A DNA stretch of 64,000 bases from the NCBI GenBank assembly GCA_015060395.1, contig SUYP01000001.1, forward strand, positions 62,001 to 126,000, written 5' to 3'. Both the position numbers and the translations under genes were made by a program. Below the pieces are notes generated by a model. That model was given only the letters and a program-made list of their open reading frames with translations, was not told the origin of the DNA and searched no databases. Below are positions 36,512-45,193 of the stretch, one piece after another. The stretch's first letter is position 1, and each line of letters starts with the position of its first letter. Source of the stretch: Bacteroidales bacterium. Lineage in GTDB: Bacteria; Bacteroidota; Bacteroidia; Bacteroidales; UBA932.

Positions 36512-37828
36512 TCACTGACCGGTATAGTCCCTCATATTGCCTGACAGGAACTGGTCGTAAGAGGTCATATCGATGAGTCCGTGGCCTGACAGACAAAACA
36601 GGATGGTCTTGGCCTCGCCGGTCTCCTTGCATTTCACAGCTTCTCTTATAGTAGCAGCTATGGCGTGACAGGATTCTGGAGCAGGGATTATTCCCTCGGT
36701 TTCGGCAAACAGGCAGCCGGCCTTGAATGCTTCCGTCTGGGCAATGTCGGTGGCTTCAATGAAGCCGTCCTTAAGGAGCTGTGACACGATGACTCCTGCA
36801 CCGTGATATCTCAGGCCTCCGGAATGGATATTGGCCGGGATGAACTGATGCCCGAGAGTGTACATAGGAAGAAGCGGTGTATATCCGGCAACATCTCCGA
36901 AATCGTACTCGAACCTGCCCTTTGTCAGCTTCGGACAGGCTGCCGGCTCGGCGGCAATGAACCGTGTGGTCTTTTCTCCGGAAATATTATGTCTCAGGAA
37001 AGGGAAGGCCAGGCCTCCGAAATTCGAGCCTCCTCCGAAGCAGGCGATGACTATGTCAGGATATTCTCCAGCCATTTCCATCTGTTTCTCCGCTTCCAGC
37101 CCTATGACTGTCTGGTGCAATGTCACGTGGCTCATAACTGAGCCTAATGCATATTTACAGCCGGGAGTCATCCTGGCCAGTTCCACAGCCTCGGATATTG
37201 CGGTTCCGAGAGAGCCCTGATTGTTCGGCGATTTGGTCAGAATATCCTTTCCTGCTCTCGTGGACATTGATGGGGAAGGGGTGACGAGGGCTCCGAACAC
37301 CTGCATTATGCTGCGGCGGTATGGCTTCTGCTCATAGCTCACCTTCACCTGATAGACCGCGCTTTCCAGTCCGAATACCTTGGAGGCGTATGCCAGAGCC
37401 GTTCCCCATTGTCCCGCTCCGGTTTCGGTCGTGATGTTCGTCACTCCTTCCTTCTTGCAGTAATAAGCCTGCGCAAGAGCTGAATTAAGCTTATGAGAGC
37501 CGACAGGACTGACGCTCTCGTTCTTGAAATATATATGGGCTGGAGTCCCCAATGCTTCTTCGAGACCGTATGCCCTTACAAGAGGAGTGCTTCTGTAATA
37601 TGTATATTTCTCCCGTACTTCATCCGGAATATCTATCCATCTGTCGCTTGTGTTCAGCTCCTGTCGGGAGCATTCTTTACTGAAGAGTTCAGAGAGTTCC
37701 TCGACTGTAACCGGCTTTCTTGTCGCCGGATTCAGCATAGGCATTGGCTTGTTCTCCATATCTGCCGTGATGTTGTACCATTGCGTAGGAATTTCATTTT
37801 CCTGCAGAAAAAATCTCTTCTGTCTCAT
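36512..37828 (-). CDS. trpB2: TrpB2-type tryptophan synthase beta-like protein
   Basis: 438 residues from MRQKRFFLQENEIPTQWYNI, the usual TrpB2 start; an ATG 12 bases upstream is possible. The PLP lysine lies in GSHKLNSALAQAYYCKKEG, with TETGAGQWGTALAYA, CFGGGSNFGGLAFPF (phosphate loop) and the C-terminal FCLSGHGLIDM. TrpB2 proteins are longer than TrpB1, usually lack a TrpA partner and condense indole (or perhaps other substrates) with serine. No trpA or other trp gene is nearby. Expression appears controlled by the Trp-codon attenuator directly upstream, which strongly supports a role in tryptophan supply. Confidence 0.9.
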   Translation of the reverse strand: MRQKRFFLQENEIPTQWYNITADMENKPMPMLNPATRKPVTVEELSELFSKECSRQELNTSDRWIDIPDEVREKYTYYRSTPLVRAYGLEEALGTPAHIYFKNESVSPVGSHKLNSALAQAYYCKKEGVTNITTETGAGQWGTALAYASKVFGLESAVYQVKVSYEQKPYRRSIMQVFGALVTPSPSMSTRAGKDILTKSPNNQGSLGTAISEAVELARMTPGCKYALGSVMSHVTLHQTVIGLEAEKQMEMAGEYPDIVIACFGGGSNFGGLAFPFLRHNISGEKTTRFIAAEPAACPKLTKGRFEYDFGDVAGYTPLLPMYTLGHQFIPANIHSGGLRYHGAGVIVSQLLKDGFIEATDIAQTEAFKAGCLFAETEGIIPAPESCHAIAATIREAVKCKETGEAKTILFCLSGHGLIDMTSYDQFLSGNMRDYTGQ

Positions 37829-37840
37829 AGCTTTATGCAT

Positions 37841-37880
37841 TTAAAAAATAAAAGACTGTCCATATCGGATCGGACAGTCT
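37841..37880 (-). terminator. Attenuator terminator in the trpB2 leader
   Basis: Minus strand: perfect 9-pair stem AGACTGTCC (37872-37880) / GGACAGTCT (37853-37861), followed by TTTATTTTTT, 13 nt before the start of trpB2 translation. Because it precedes the gene it must be conditional. See the leader peptide and antiterminator entries. Confidence 0.88.
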
Positions 37881-37961
37881 CAACTATAGTTTATATGATA
37901 TATGCAATATAATCACCTCAGCACTATACCGTATGAGTCTGACCGGAATATCCAATCAGAC
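37871..37961 (-). promoter_or_regulatory. Alternative RNA folds (anti-antiterminator and antiterminator) of the trp attenuator
   Basis: Segment 1 (GTCTGATTGG, 37952-37961) pairs with segment 2 (CCGGTCAGAC, 37937-37946): ten pairs with two G-U. Segment 2, shifted by a base or two (CGGTCAGACTC, 37935-37945), can instead pair 9 of 11 with segment 3 (GAGACTGTCCG, 37871-37881), the 5' arm of the terminator. Segment 1 begins one base after the tandem Trp codons, so a ribosome stalled there would mask it and favour 2:3, letting transcription continue. Confidence 0.8.
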
Positions 37962-38001
37962 GCCACCATCGGAGCGAAGTGTATGATGCTTTGTTCTTCA
38001 T
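37924..38001 (-). CDS. trpL: Tryptophan leader peptide, 25 residues
   Basis: ATG at 38001, TAG at 37924-37926. The peptide contains LRWWRL with tandem TGG TGG codons at positions 12-13, immediately before hairpin arm 1 of the attenuator. The ATG lies 6 nt after the -7 box, so the mRNA is predicted to start at or within about two bases of the start codon. Under tryptophan shortage, ribosome stalling at the two Trp codons should prevent termination. Not a functional product in itself. Confidence 0.85.
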   Translation of the reverse strand: MKNKASYTSLRWWRLIGYSGQTHTV

Positions 38002-38007
38002 CGGCAA

Positions 38008-38038
38008 CAAATATAGCAATACTTATGCATAATTCAAA
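38008..38038 (-). promoter_or_regulatory. Promoter of trpL-trpB2
   Basis: Minus strand: TTTG (38035-38038), 19-nt spacer, TATATTTG (38008-38015): a perfect Bacteroidota promoter. The -33 element overlaps the tail of the dnaK terminator. Confidence 0.85.
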
Positions 38039-38072
38039 GAAGAGGACGATTCTTTGTTGAACCGTCCTCTTC
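38039..38072 (-). terminator. Terminator of dnaK
   Basis: Perfect 10-pair stem GAAGAGGACG / CGTCCTCTTC with a 14-nt loop, 23 nt past the dnaK stop; a weak TTTG tail follows, which doubles as the -33 box of the trp leader. Confidence 0.75.
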
Positions 38073-38094
38073 ATCATATAATGTCAATCAGTGC

Positions 38095-39993
38095 TTACTG
38101 TTCGTCAACTCCCTGGTCGTCAGCTCCGCCCTGAGGACCAGCCTGGCCATTGAAAGGACCCTGCTGTGCGCCTGGCTGAGGGCCAGCCTGGGCTGCCTTT
38201 GCCATATCCTCTGAAGCTGCGTGCCAAGCGGCCTCAAGCTCAGCGTTGTACTTGTCGATGTCAGCGAGGTTCTGAGCCTTCACTGCCTCCTGGAGCTTGT
38301 TCTTGGCCTCTTCGATGGCTGTCTTCTTGTCAGCCGGGATCTTGTCGCCGTACTCCTTGAGGTTCTTCTCTGTCTGGAAGCACATACCGTCAGCATTGTT
38401 GATCTTGTCGATACGCTCCTTCTCAGCCTTGTCAGCAGCCTCGTTAGCCTTAGCCTCATCCCTCATCCTCTGGATCTCGGCGTCAGAAAGTCCTGATGAA
38501 GCCTCGATGCGGATGTTCTGCTCCTTGCCTGTAGCCTTGTCCTTAGCGGATACGTTGAGGATACCGTTTGCGTCGATATCGAATGTAACCTCGATCTGAG
38601 GGACACCTCTTGGTGCAGGTGCGATACCGTCAAGGATGAAGTTGCCGATAAGCTTGTTGTCCTTTGCCATAGGACGCTCTCCCTGAAGTACGTGTACGTC
38701 AACTGCAGGCTGGTTGTCAGCGGCTGTAGAGAATACCTGTGACTTTCTTGTAGGGATGGTGGTATTGGCCTCGATGAGCTTTGTCATAACGCCTCCGAGA
38801 GTCTCGATACCGAGTGAAAGCGGAGTCACGTCGAGGAGAAGCACGTCCTTTACGTCACCGGCGAGGACACCACCCTGGATAGCTGCACCCATAGCCACAA
38901 CTTCGTCAGGGTTCACGCTCTTGTTAGGAGCCTTTCCGAAGAATTTCTCAACTACTGCCTGGATTGCAGGGATACGTGTAGAACCTCCTACGAGGAGTAC
39001 CTCGCTGATCTCAGATGCGCTGACTCCTGCATCCTGAAGGGCCTTGCGGCAAGGTTCGATAGTCCTCTGGATGAGATGGTCTGCAAGCTGCTCGAACTTA
39101 GCTCTTGTGAGAGTCTTGACGAGATGCTTAGGAACACCGTCAACAGGCATAATGTAAGGGAGGTTGATCTCTGTCGAAGTCTGGCTTGAAAGCTCGATCT
39201 TTGCCTTCTCTGCAGCCTCCTTGAGTCTCTGAAGAGCCATCGGGTCCTTCTTGAGGTCGATGCCGCCGTTCTCAGCTGCAAACTCTGATGCGAGCCAGTC
39301 GATGATCACCTGGTCGAAGTCATCACCTCCGAGGTGAGTGTCACCGTTTGTTGAGAGGACTTCGAACACGCCGTCACCGAGGTCCATAATTGAGATATCG
39401 AATGTACCGCCACCGAGGTCATAAACGGCGATCTTCATATCCTTGTTCTGCTTGTCAAGACCGTATGCAAGGGCTGCTGCTGTAGGCTCGTTGATGATAC
39501 GCTTCACATCAAGACCTGCAATCTGTCCGGCCTCTTTTGTAGCCTGACGCTGTGAGTCAGAGAAGTATGCAGGAACTGTGATTACAGCCTCTGTAACCTC
39601 CTGTCCGAGATATTCCTCTGCAGTCTTCTTCATCTTCTGGAGAATCATTGCAGAAATCTCCTGTGGAGAATAGAGACGTCCGTCGATATCCACACGTGGA
39701 GTGTCGTTGTCTCCTTTGACTACCTTGTAAGGCACGCGGTTGATGTCTCCTGTCACCTGGCTGTACTTCTCACCCATAAATCTCTTGATAGAGAAGATTG
39801 TCTTGTGAGGATTGGTGATAGCCTGACGCTTTGCAGGGTTACCGATCTTTCTTTCACCTCCGTCGGTGAATGCAACCACAGAAGGAGTGGTTCTCTGTCC
39901 TTCGTTGTTGATGATGACTGTAGGTTCGTTACCTTCCATCACTGCCACGCAAGAGTTGGTGGTTCCAAGGTCAATTCCAATGATTTTTCCCAT
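38095..39993 (-). CDS. dnaK: Chaperone DnaK (Hsp70)
   Basis: 632 residues. Nucleotide-binding domain: [20 protein letters not shown] at the N-terminus, [16 protein letters not shown] and [13 protein letters not shown]; linker [19 protein letters not shown]; substrate-binding domain and a Gly/Gln-rich tail ending GVDEQ. Core ATP-driven folding chaperone. It stands alone here, with no grpE or dnaJ next to it. An imperfect palindrome (40098-40110) in the upstream region may be part of its heat-shock control. Confidence 0.98.
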   Translation of the reverse strand: MGKIIGIDLGTTNSCVAVMEGNEPTVIINNEGQRTTPSVVAFTDGGERKIGNPAKRQAITNPHKTIFSIKRFMGEKYSQVTGDINRVPYKVVKGDNDTPRVDIDGRLYSPQEISAMILQKMKKTAEEYLGQEVTEAVITVPAYFSDSQRQATKEAGQIAGLDVKRIINEPTAAALAYGLDKQNKDMKIAVYDLGGGTFDISIMDLGDGVFEVLSTNGDTHLGGDDFDQVIIDWLASEFAAENGGIDLKKDPMALQRLKEAAEKAKIELSSQTSTEINLPYIMPVDGVPKHLVKTLTRAKFEQLADHLIQRTIEPCRKALQDAGVSASEISEVLLVGGSTRIPAIQAVVEKFFGKAPNKSVNPDEVVAMGAAIQGGVLAGDVKDVLLLDVTPLSLGIETLGGVMTKLIEANTTIPTRKSQVFSTAADNQPAVDVHVLQGERPMAKDNKLIGNFILDGIAPAPRGVPQIEVTFDIDANGILNVSAKDKATGKEQNIRIEASSGLSDAEIQRMRDEAKANEAADKAEKERIDKINNADGMCFQTEKNLKEYGDKIPADKKTAIEEAKNKLQEAVKAQNLADIDKYNAELEAAWHAASEDMAKAAQAGPQPGAQQGPFNGQAGPQGGADDQGVDEQ

Positions 39994-40097
39994 AATTTCT
40001 ATATGTTTGATTTATTATTCTTTTCTGATCGGATACATTTCCGATGTCGCAGGGATATTATCGAAACTTGTGCCAATGTCCAGACTTTGGAAATATA

Positions 40098-40110
40098 TGC
40101 CAATTTGTCA
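40098..40110. promoter_or_regulatory. Imperfect palindrome upstream of dnaK
   Basis: TGCCAATTTGTCA is symmetric except at one pair (TGnCAA-T-TTGnCA). A related half-site TGCCAATG lies at 40071. Position about 105 nt upstream of dnaK fits an operator or activator site; no such assignment is proven. Confidence 0.35.
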
Positions 40111-40151
40111 GTTTTTTGCTGCTGATATGCCTCGTTTAATGACATATTTGC

Positions 40152-40159
40152 TATTTTTG
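40152..40159 (+). promoter_or_regulatory. -7 box (TATTTTTG) for the RluA-type gene
   Basis: Perfect TAnnTTTG. The transcription start would fall at about 40165, past an in-frame ATG at 40163, which favours the ATG at 40202 as the true start. Confidence 0.5.
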
Positions 40160-40201
40160 TAAATGAAAATGTCATTCCCGGCAGCCTGGGGATGTTATAG
40201 A

Positions 40202-40915
40202 ATGGATATGATATACAGACCGCTTTCCGGCGAGGAATTCGAAGACCTCGCGTCAAGAATACTATATGAGGACAATCATCTTCTTGTCGTGAACAAGAAG
40301 GTGGGAGAGATAGTCCAAGGTGACAAGACCGGAGATGAACCGTTGAGTGAAAAGTACAAGGCTTTCATTGCCCAGAGGGATTCCAAACCGGGTCAGGTGT
40401 TCGTCGGACTGCCTCACCGGCTGGACCGTCCAGTCAGCGGAATAACGGTCCTCGCCAAGACTTCCAAGGCCTTGGAACGTCTGAATGCGATGTTCAGGGA
40501 GTCTGATGTGCATAAATTCTATTGGGCACTGGTATGTGCCGAGCCTAAGCCGTCGGAAGGTCGTCTGGAGGATATGCTGTGGCGCAATGAGAAGCAGAAC
40601 AAGTCGTATGTCTGCCGTCAGGGATCATTGAGAAAGGATGCCAAACTTGCCAGGCTTAATTATAAGCAGATCGGAAAGACGGACAGATACTGGCTGGTCG
40701 AGGTCGAACTCCTCACAGGCCGTCATCATCAGATCCGTTGCCAGCTTTCGAATCTGGGATGTCCGATAAAGGGAGATCTGAAATACGGAGCGCCGAGATC
40801 GAATCCGGACGGAGGCATTTCTCTTCACGCACGCAGGATCACTTTCATCCATCCTGTGAAAAAAGAGGAAATGACCATTGAAGCTCCTGTGCCATCCACC
40901 TGGAAAGGAATATAA
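40202..40915 (+). CDS. RluA-family rRNA/tRNA pseudouridine synthase
   Basis: 237 residues from MDMIYRPLSGEEF. Catalytic motif HRLDRPVSGITVLAKT contains the active-site Asp; LLTGRHHQIRCQLSNLGCPIKGDLKYG is the second conserved RluA block. No S4 domain is present, as in the short RluA/RluC-like members. Modifies uridine in rRNA or tRNA; target not predictable. An intergenic palindrome-like stretch (TCATTCCC...GGGGATG) overlaps the region before the start. Confidence 0.88.
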   Translation: MDMIYRPLSGEEFEDLASRILYEDNHLLVVNKKVGEIVQGDKTGDEPLSEKYKAFIAQRDSKPGQVFVGLPHRLDRPVSGITVLAKTSKALERLNAMFRESDVHKFYWALVCAEPKPSEGRLEDMLWRNEKQNKSYVCRQGSLRKDAKLARLNYKQIGKTDRYWLVEVELLTGRHHQIRCQLSNLGCPIKGDLKYGAPRSNPDGGISLHARRITFIHPVKKEEMTIEAPVPSTWKGI

Positions 40916-40924
40916 ATACCGTAT

Positions 40925-41746
40925 ATGAAAAAGTTATTCATTATGATCGCATCAGCTCTTCTTGTTCTGGGCTGTGCGGACAAGCCATACGTGATCGTGC
41001 AGATAGCTGATTCACAACTTGGATTCACAGCTGCAGACAAGAGCCAGAAGGAAGGGACAGAATATGTCAATGACCTTACATTTGAGATAGATTGTCTGAC
41101 AAAAGCCGTGGCCAAGGTCAATGAAATGAAGCCTGATGCCGTCGTATTCACAGGTGACCAGGTCAATCGTCACTATGATGAGGAGCAATGGGATTCATTC
41201 GCTGAAGTGATCTCGGCTATAGATCCATCAGTCGAGGTCCTTCATATCCCCGGCAACCACGATGTGATGATTTCGGAAGGCGCAGTCGATTCCAGCCCAT
41301 TCACTGACAGATATGGGGATGACCGTTTTTTGCTTTGCGAAAGGGGAGTCAGACTGGTCGGGATCAATTCCAACCTTATAAAATATGACGATCCGCGCGA
41401 GACGGAACAGCTTGAATGGATGAAGGATGCGCTGAAGAAGAAAGATGCCTCGGAAGTCTCCCTGTTGTTCTCACATCATCCTTTCTTCCTGAAAGAAATA
41501 GGGGAGGATGACGGATATTTCCAGATTCAGAAATCCAAGAGACAGACTTATTTCGATCTGTGTGCAGAGTCAGATGTCGATGCTCTTTATGCCGGACATC
41601 TTCATAACAATTCTTCCGGCGAATATTCCGGAATGCCCGTCCGCACAACCACTTCCGTAGCCTTCCAGATCGGTGACGCCCAGCCTTCAATCCGTGTCAT
41701 TACCATCGCTGACGGTGTCATCTCGGACCGGCTTCTTAATATCTGA
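40925..41746 (+). CDS. Calcineurin-like metallophosphoesterase lipoprotein (CPPED1-like)
   Basis: 273 residues with lipobox LLVLGC at Cys17. Metal ligands are seen at IADSQLG (Asp; Gln replaces the usual His of DxH, as in CPPED1-type enzymes), FTGDQVN, IPGNHD, LFSHHPF and YAGHLHNN. Predicted to act on phosphoesters in the periplasm or at the outer membrane. Starts 9 nt after the pseudouridine synthase stop and is probably cotranscribed. Substrate unknown. Confidence 0.82.
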   Translation: MKKLFIMIASALLVLGCADKPYVIVQIADSQLGFTAADKSQKEGTEYVNDLTFEIDCLTKAVAKVNEMKPDAVVFTGDQVNRHYDEEQWDSFAEVISAIDPSVEVLHIPGNHDVMISEGAVDSSPFTDRYGDDRFLLCERGVRLVGINSNLIKYDDPRETEQLEWMKDALKKKDASEVSLLFSHHPFFLKEIGEDDGYFQIQKSKRQTYFDLCAESDVDALYAGHLHNNSSGEYSGMPVRTTTSVAFQIGDAQPSIRVITIADGVISDRLLNI

Positions 41747-41750
41747 GTTA

Positions 41751-41791
41751 AAAAACAAAATCCTGAAGATCATCTTCAGGATTTTGTTTTT
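41751..41791. terminator. Very strong bidirectional terminator
   Basis: A 19-pair perfect stem with a 3-nt loop: AAAAACAAAATCCTGAAGA / TCTTCAGGATTTTGTTTTT. The T-run on each side serves convergent genes; the last codon of the VOC gene lies next to it. Confidence 0.93.
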
Positions 41792-42863
41792 ATTTGCTCT
41801 TCATAAATCTCAGACACTTCAATATCCAGCTTGGGAGCGGCTTGGTGTCATCGCGGTTCTCAAGATGGAGATATATTCCTAACTTCTTGAGAATAGGAAT
41901 CTTGAATGTCTCCACGAACTCGATCAGAGTGCCGTCAGGATCTTCTACGTATGTGAAGTGTCCGTTTGCCTCTCCCATCTTGAAGTCACGTCCTCCGTCG
42001 CATACGAATTCGTGTCCAAGAGCGGATGCAGCCTTGCGGATCTCCTCCATATTCCTGATGTCGAAGCAGAGATGTATGAATCCTGGATCTCCCCAGAGAC
42101 GACCTTCATAAAGCTTGCGTGGTGCAGGGACGCCTTCTTCCGTAATCCTCTGTACGAGCTCGATGTGGGATGTGCCCATAACTTCGCTGAGCGGTCCCTC
42201 GATCGGTTTAGATCTTGTCAGCATCACGCGGCGAAGCTTGTAATTGCCGCCCGGAACGCCCTGAAGGTCTTCGAATACGTCAGTAACATCATACTCTACC
42301 TTATCGTAGTCCATAATCGAACCGTAGAACTTGATGGACTTCTCCATATCGGAAACTCCAAGTGTAGCACCATTGTTTCCACCGGTGTTCTTGTCTTCAT
42401 TATAGAAGCAGTAGTCATCCGACTCAATATCAAACAGATTGTTCCAAGGATCCAGGACAAAGAAATGCTCCTTTCCTGCAGGATTTGCGCAAGGTGTGGT
42501 AAGGATGTTCACGCCTTTCTTCTTCATTTCCTCGTATGCAGCCCTGACATCACGAGACTTCACCTTGCAGGCAAATATTCCGTAGTCTCCGAACTCCGGA
42601 GTGAACTGGATATAGTTCAGTTCACGTTCACGAGGCTCCCATACCTCGAATCCGCCGCCTCCGCGGAGATTGAGCACGAGGATTGCGTATCTTGGCTGAG
42701 GTTTGCCGCCTGTGTATGGCAGCATCCTTTCTGCAACTCCTACGTCGCCAAACAGTTTTATGTCAAATCCGAATACGTCCTTGTACCAGGCCCAGGACTC
42801 TTCAACGTTTCTTACTCCGATTCCGACCTGCTGCACACCGCAGATCACTTTTCTTTTTGTCAT
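41790..42863 (-). CDS. VOC (glyoxalase/dioxygenase-fold) family protein
   Basis: 357 residues with two VOC modules: residues about 8-130 (QQVGIGVRNVEESWAWYKDVFGFDI, DPWNNLFDIES) and 145-315 (ATLGVSDMEKSIKFYGSIMDYD, HIELVQ, FIHLCFDIRN, DPDGTLIEFVET). The His/Glu residues expected as metal ligands are present in HIELV and LIEFVE. Last gene of the minus-strand run from purC. Substrate unknown; the neighbours (two short-chain dehydrogenases and an esterase) suggest sugar or lipid metabolism. Confidence 0.75.
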   Translation of the reverse strand: MTKRKVICGVQQVGIGVRNVEESWAWYKDVFGFDIKLFGDVGVAERMLPYTGGKPQPRYAILVLNLRGGGGFEVWEPRERELNYIQFTPEFGDYGIFACKVKSRDVRAAYEEMKKKGVNILTTPCANPAGKEHFFVLDPWNNLFDIESDDYCFYNEDKNTGGNNGATLGVSDMEKSIKFYGSIMDYDKVEYDVTDVFEDLQGVPGGNYKLRRVMLTRSKPIEGPLSEVMGTSHIELVQRITEEGVPAPRKLYEGRLWGDPGFIHLCFDIRNMEEIRKAASALGHEFVCDGGRDFKMGEANGHFTYVEDPDGTLIEFVETFKIPILKKLGIYLHLENRDDTKPLPSWILKCLRFMKSK

Positions 42864-42877
42864 AATAATTATTTTTA

Positions 42878-42940
42878 GATCCTTCGACTCGCTTTGCTCA
42901 CTCAGGATGACAATTGAGCCTCAGGGCTGCCATTGTCATC
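42878..42940. repeat. REP-like palindromic element
   Basis: Begins GATCCTTCGACTCGC and runs to CAGGATGAC, a form widespread between genes in bacterial genomes, followed by a perfect 9-pair hairpin GATGACAAT / ATTGTCATC. It fills most of the gap between the VOC and short-chain dehydrogenase genes. Confidence 0.6.
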
Positions 42941-43721
42941 TAGCTGAAACATTACGTGCTATCAGGCGGAAAAGCCAAGGCACGTGTTTATAGAACGGTA
43001 CCATAATGGTGTCGAAGCCGCCGATCACCTTCTGATGCTTTCCGCGTGCGATGGCTCTTATGGCCACCTTTGCACATTTGTTCACATCATATCCGTTAGC
43101 CTGTCCCGGATCCATAACTCCGGTAGCCTTTCCGTTGCCGTCAAGGGCATTCTTGGATACATCGGTATGGATACGGCCAGGGATGATGATCGTGGTCTTT
43201 ATCTGAGGATACTCAAGGGCTATAGTCTCGTAGAATCCGTGGATCGCGTGCTTCGAAGCACAATATGCAGAACGGACAGGGAATCCGAATACGCCTGATA
43301 CAGAGGAAACTACGGCAATGTGTACGCCCCTTTCGATAAGCATATCCTTAAGAGCCTTCACCAGATAGATACCTCCGAAATAGTTCACCTCCATAAGCCT
43401 TCTGTCAACGCTTATGTCTGTCTCTAGAGTGAGGGCTCTCTGTGAGATGCCGGCATTCAGAAGCATAAAGTCGATCAGATGCCCTTCGGCCTTGATCCAG
43501 GCAACAAGCTCGTCAATGGTCTCCGGCTTTTCCATATCTACGGTGTGGCACCAGGCCTTCACTCCCATCTCGATACACTTATTCTGCACCTTCTCCAGTG
43601 CATCGATACGTCTTCCGGTGAGGATGACGTTCGTTCCCTTCAATGCATATTGATAGGCCATAGCCTCACCGATACCTGTACCGCCTCCCGTAATGAGTGC
43701 GGTCTTTCCTTTAAATTCCAT
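42936..43721 (-). CDS. Short-chain dehydrogenase/reductase
   Basis: 261 residues. NAD(P) site TALITGGGTGIGEAMA; LLNAGIS; catalytic Ser in VVSSVSG and Tyr-x-x-x-Lys in YCASKHAIHGF. Classical SDR length. The C-terminus (PWLFRLIARNVSAR) reads straight into the REP-like repeat region. Resembles the SDRs that act on acyl or ketone substrates at membranes. Substrate unknown. Confidence 0.85.
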   Translation of the reverse strand: MEFKGKTALITGGGTGIGEAMAYQYALKGTNVILTGRRIDALEKVQNKCIEMGVKAWCHTVDMEKPETIDELVAWIKAEGHLIDFMLLNAGISQRALTLETDISVDRRLMEVNYFGGIYLVKALKDMLIERGVHIAVVSSVSGVFGFPVRSAYCASKHAIHGFYETIALEYPQIKTTIIIPGRIHTDVSKNALDGNGKATGVMDPGQANGYDVNKCAKVAIRAIARGKHQKVIGGFDTIMVPFYKHVPWLFRLIARNVSAR

Positions 43722-43780
43722 ATAGTCTAGTTTTAATACAACATTGCGTTTATTGTAGGTCTTATGCTTGTATAAAGGAG

Positions 43781-44356
43781 CTAGAGCATCAGGCCTGCCT
43801 TTACCTTGTCGGCGATCTCCTGCCCTTTGATGTGTCGCAGTATCTCAAGACCGAATTCCACAGCCCAGCCTGGACCACGTCCGGTGATGACGTTGCCGTC
43901 AGTCGCGACACCTTCCTTTACATATTCCGCTCCCTTTGCCATAAGAGCCTCTTCGAAGCCGTCATAGCAGGTCATCTTCTTGCCTTCAAGATCCGGAAGA
44001 AGGCTCAGAACCACGCTTGGGGCCGCACATATCGCTGCAACCGTACCTCCTTCCGCATAATGTTCCTGCATAATGTCCATCAGCTTTGGAAAAGCTGCAA
44101 GATTGGCAGAGCCGGGCATTCCGCCAGGGAATATCATTACGTCAGTCGGGAGGCAGGGGCCGAATGTGGTCGATGCCCTGAACTCTCCGAATGCCATATC
44201 AGCTACGACAGGAATGCGATTTGAACTGGTGACGATCCTGTCATCATAGATTGAAACAGTCTTGACATTGACTCCGCCTCTGCGAAGCATATTGACGGTA
44301 GTGAGCGCCTCGGAAACCTCGAATCCGTCAGCTAAGAATACATATACTCCTTTCAT
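43781..44356 (-). CDS. DJ-1/PfpI family protein
   Basis: 191 residues. VYVFLADGFEVSEALT at the start gives the conserved Glu, and VAAICAAPSVV carries the nucleophilic Cys; GRGPGWAVEFGLEIL is the family's C-terminal block. Covers deglycase, chaperone and protease-like members, so activity is not predictable. Its ATG lies 3 nt after the preceding gene's stop, so it is in the same operon. Confidence 0.85.
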   Translation of the reverse strand: MKGVYVFLADGFEVSEALTTVNMLRRGGVNVKTVSIYDDRIVTSSNRIPVVADMAFGEFRASTTFGPCLPTDVMIFPGGMPGSANLAAFPKLMDIMQEHYAEGGTVAAICAAPSVVLSLLPDLEGKKMTCYDGFEEALMAKGAEYVKEGVATDGNVITGRGPGWAVEFGLEILRHIKGQEIADKVKAGLML

Positions 44357-44359
44357 AAT

Positions 44360-45172
44360 TTACATTGCGTATGTGTTGAATCCTCCATCCACTACAGCCA
44401 CAGTGCCGGTGACGAATCTGGATGCGTCAGATATCAGGTAATGAATTGTTCCGCACAGTTCTTCCGGTTCTCCCATACGGCCGAACGGAGTCTGTCTGAT
44501 GACGTCAGCCCCTCTCTGTGTCCAGCTTCCGTCAGGATTTGTGAGAAGGGTGCGGTTCTGTTCGGTGAGGAAGAATCCCGGAGCAATCGCGTTCACACGG
44601 ATCTTTTCACCGAACTTCTTTGCCACTTCTGTCGCAAGGAATGCCGTGAAGTTGCTGATACCTGCCTTTGCAGCGGCATATCCTGCCACGCGTGTCATAG
44701 GACGGAATGCTGCCATAGACGAGAAGTTCACAATGGTTCCTTCGCCTTGCTCCACCATCTGCTTCAGGAATACCTGGGAAGGTATCACTGTTCCTGTGAG
44801 GTTGAGGTCGAGAACCTTCTGGAACTCTTCAGGCTTGAGGTCGAAGAAAGTACCGGTCGGAGCGATGGTCGCACCTGGCATATTGCCTCCTGCGGCATTA
44901 AGAAGCGAATCCACACGGCCGTATGCTGCTACTATATCTGCAAGATTCTGCTCAAGCACATCCTGCTTCATTACATCGGTCACGAGGAACATAGCCTCTC
45001 CGCCGGCTTCCTTTATATCTGCGACGATGGCGTTGCCAGCTTCTGCGCGTCTGCCGAGAATCACAACCTTTGCACCTTCAAGTGCAAGATATTTCGCTAT
45101 TGCCTTACCGAGCACTCCTGTACCTCCGGTGATGACAACGACTTTTCCTGTTATATCAAAAAGCTTGTTCAT
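44360..45172 (-). CDS. Short-chain dehydrogenase, D-mannonate oxidoreductase-like
   Basis: 270 residues: NAD(P) site VVVITGGTGVLGKAIA, NAAGG, catalytic Ser in IVNFSSMAAF and YAAAK. The insert around GNMPGATIAPTGTFFDLKPEEFQKVLDLNLTGTVIPSQVF matches the SDR type that reduces fructuronate to mannonate (UxuB-like of Gram-positive type) or related enzymes. That specificity is by resemblance only. Sits 21 nt after the esterase and 3 nt before the DJ-1 gene. Confidence 0.75.
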   Translation of the reverse strand: MNKLFDITGKVVVITGGTGVLGKAIAKYLALEGAKVVILGRRAEAGNAIVADIKEAGGEAMFLVTDVMKQDVLEQNLADIVAAYGRVDSLLNAAGGNMPGATIAPTGTFFDLKPEEFQKVLDLNLTGTVIPSQVFLKQMVEQGEGTIVNFSSMAAFRPMTRVAGYAAAKAGISNFTAFLATEVAKKFGEKIRVNAIAPGFFLTEQNRTLLTNPDGSWTQRGADVIRQTPFGRMGEPEELCGTIHYLISDASRFVTGTVAVVDGGFNTYAM

Positions 45173-45193
45173 ATTCTTGCTTTGTTTGTATGA

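Noticed and set aside
40000..40110. Sigma54-like -24 boxes (TTGGCA) upstream of dnaK
   Set aside because: The GC of the -12 element is absent at the required distance, unlike the two sRNA promoters.
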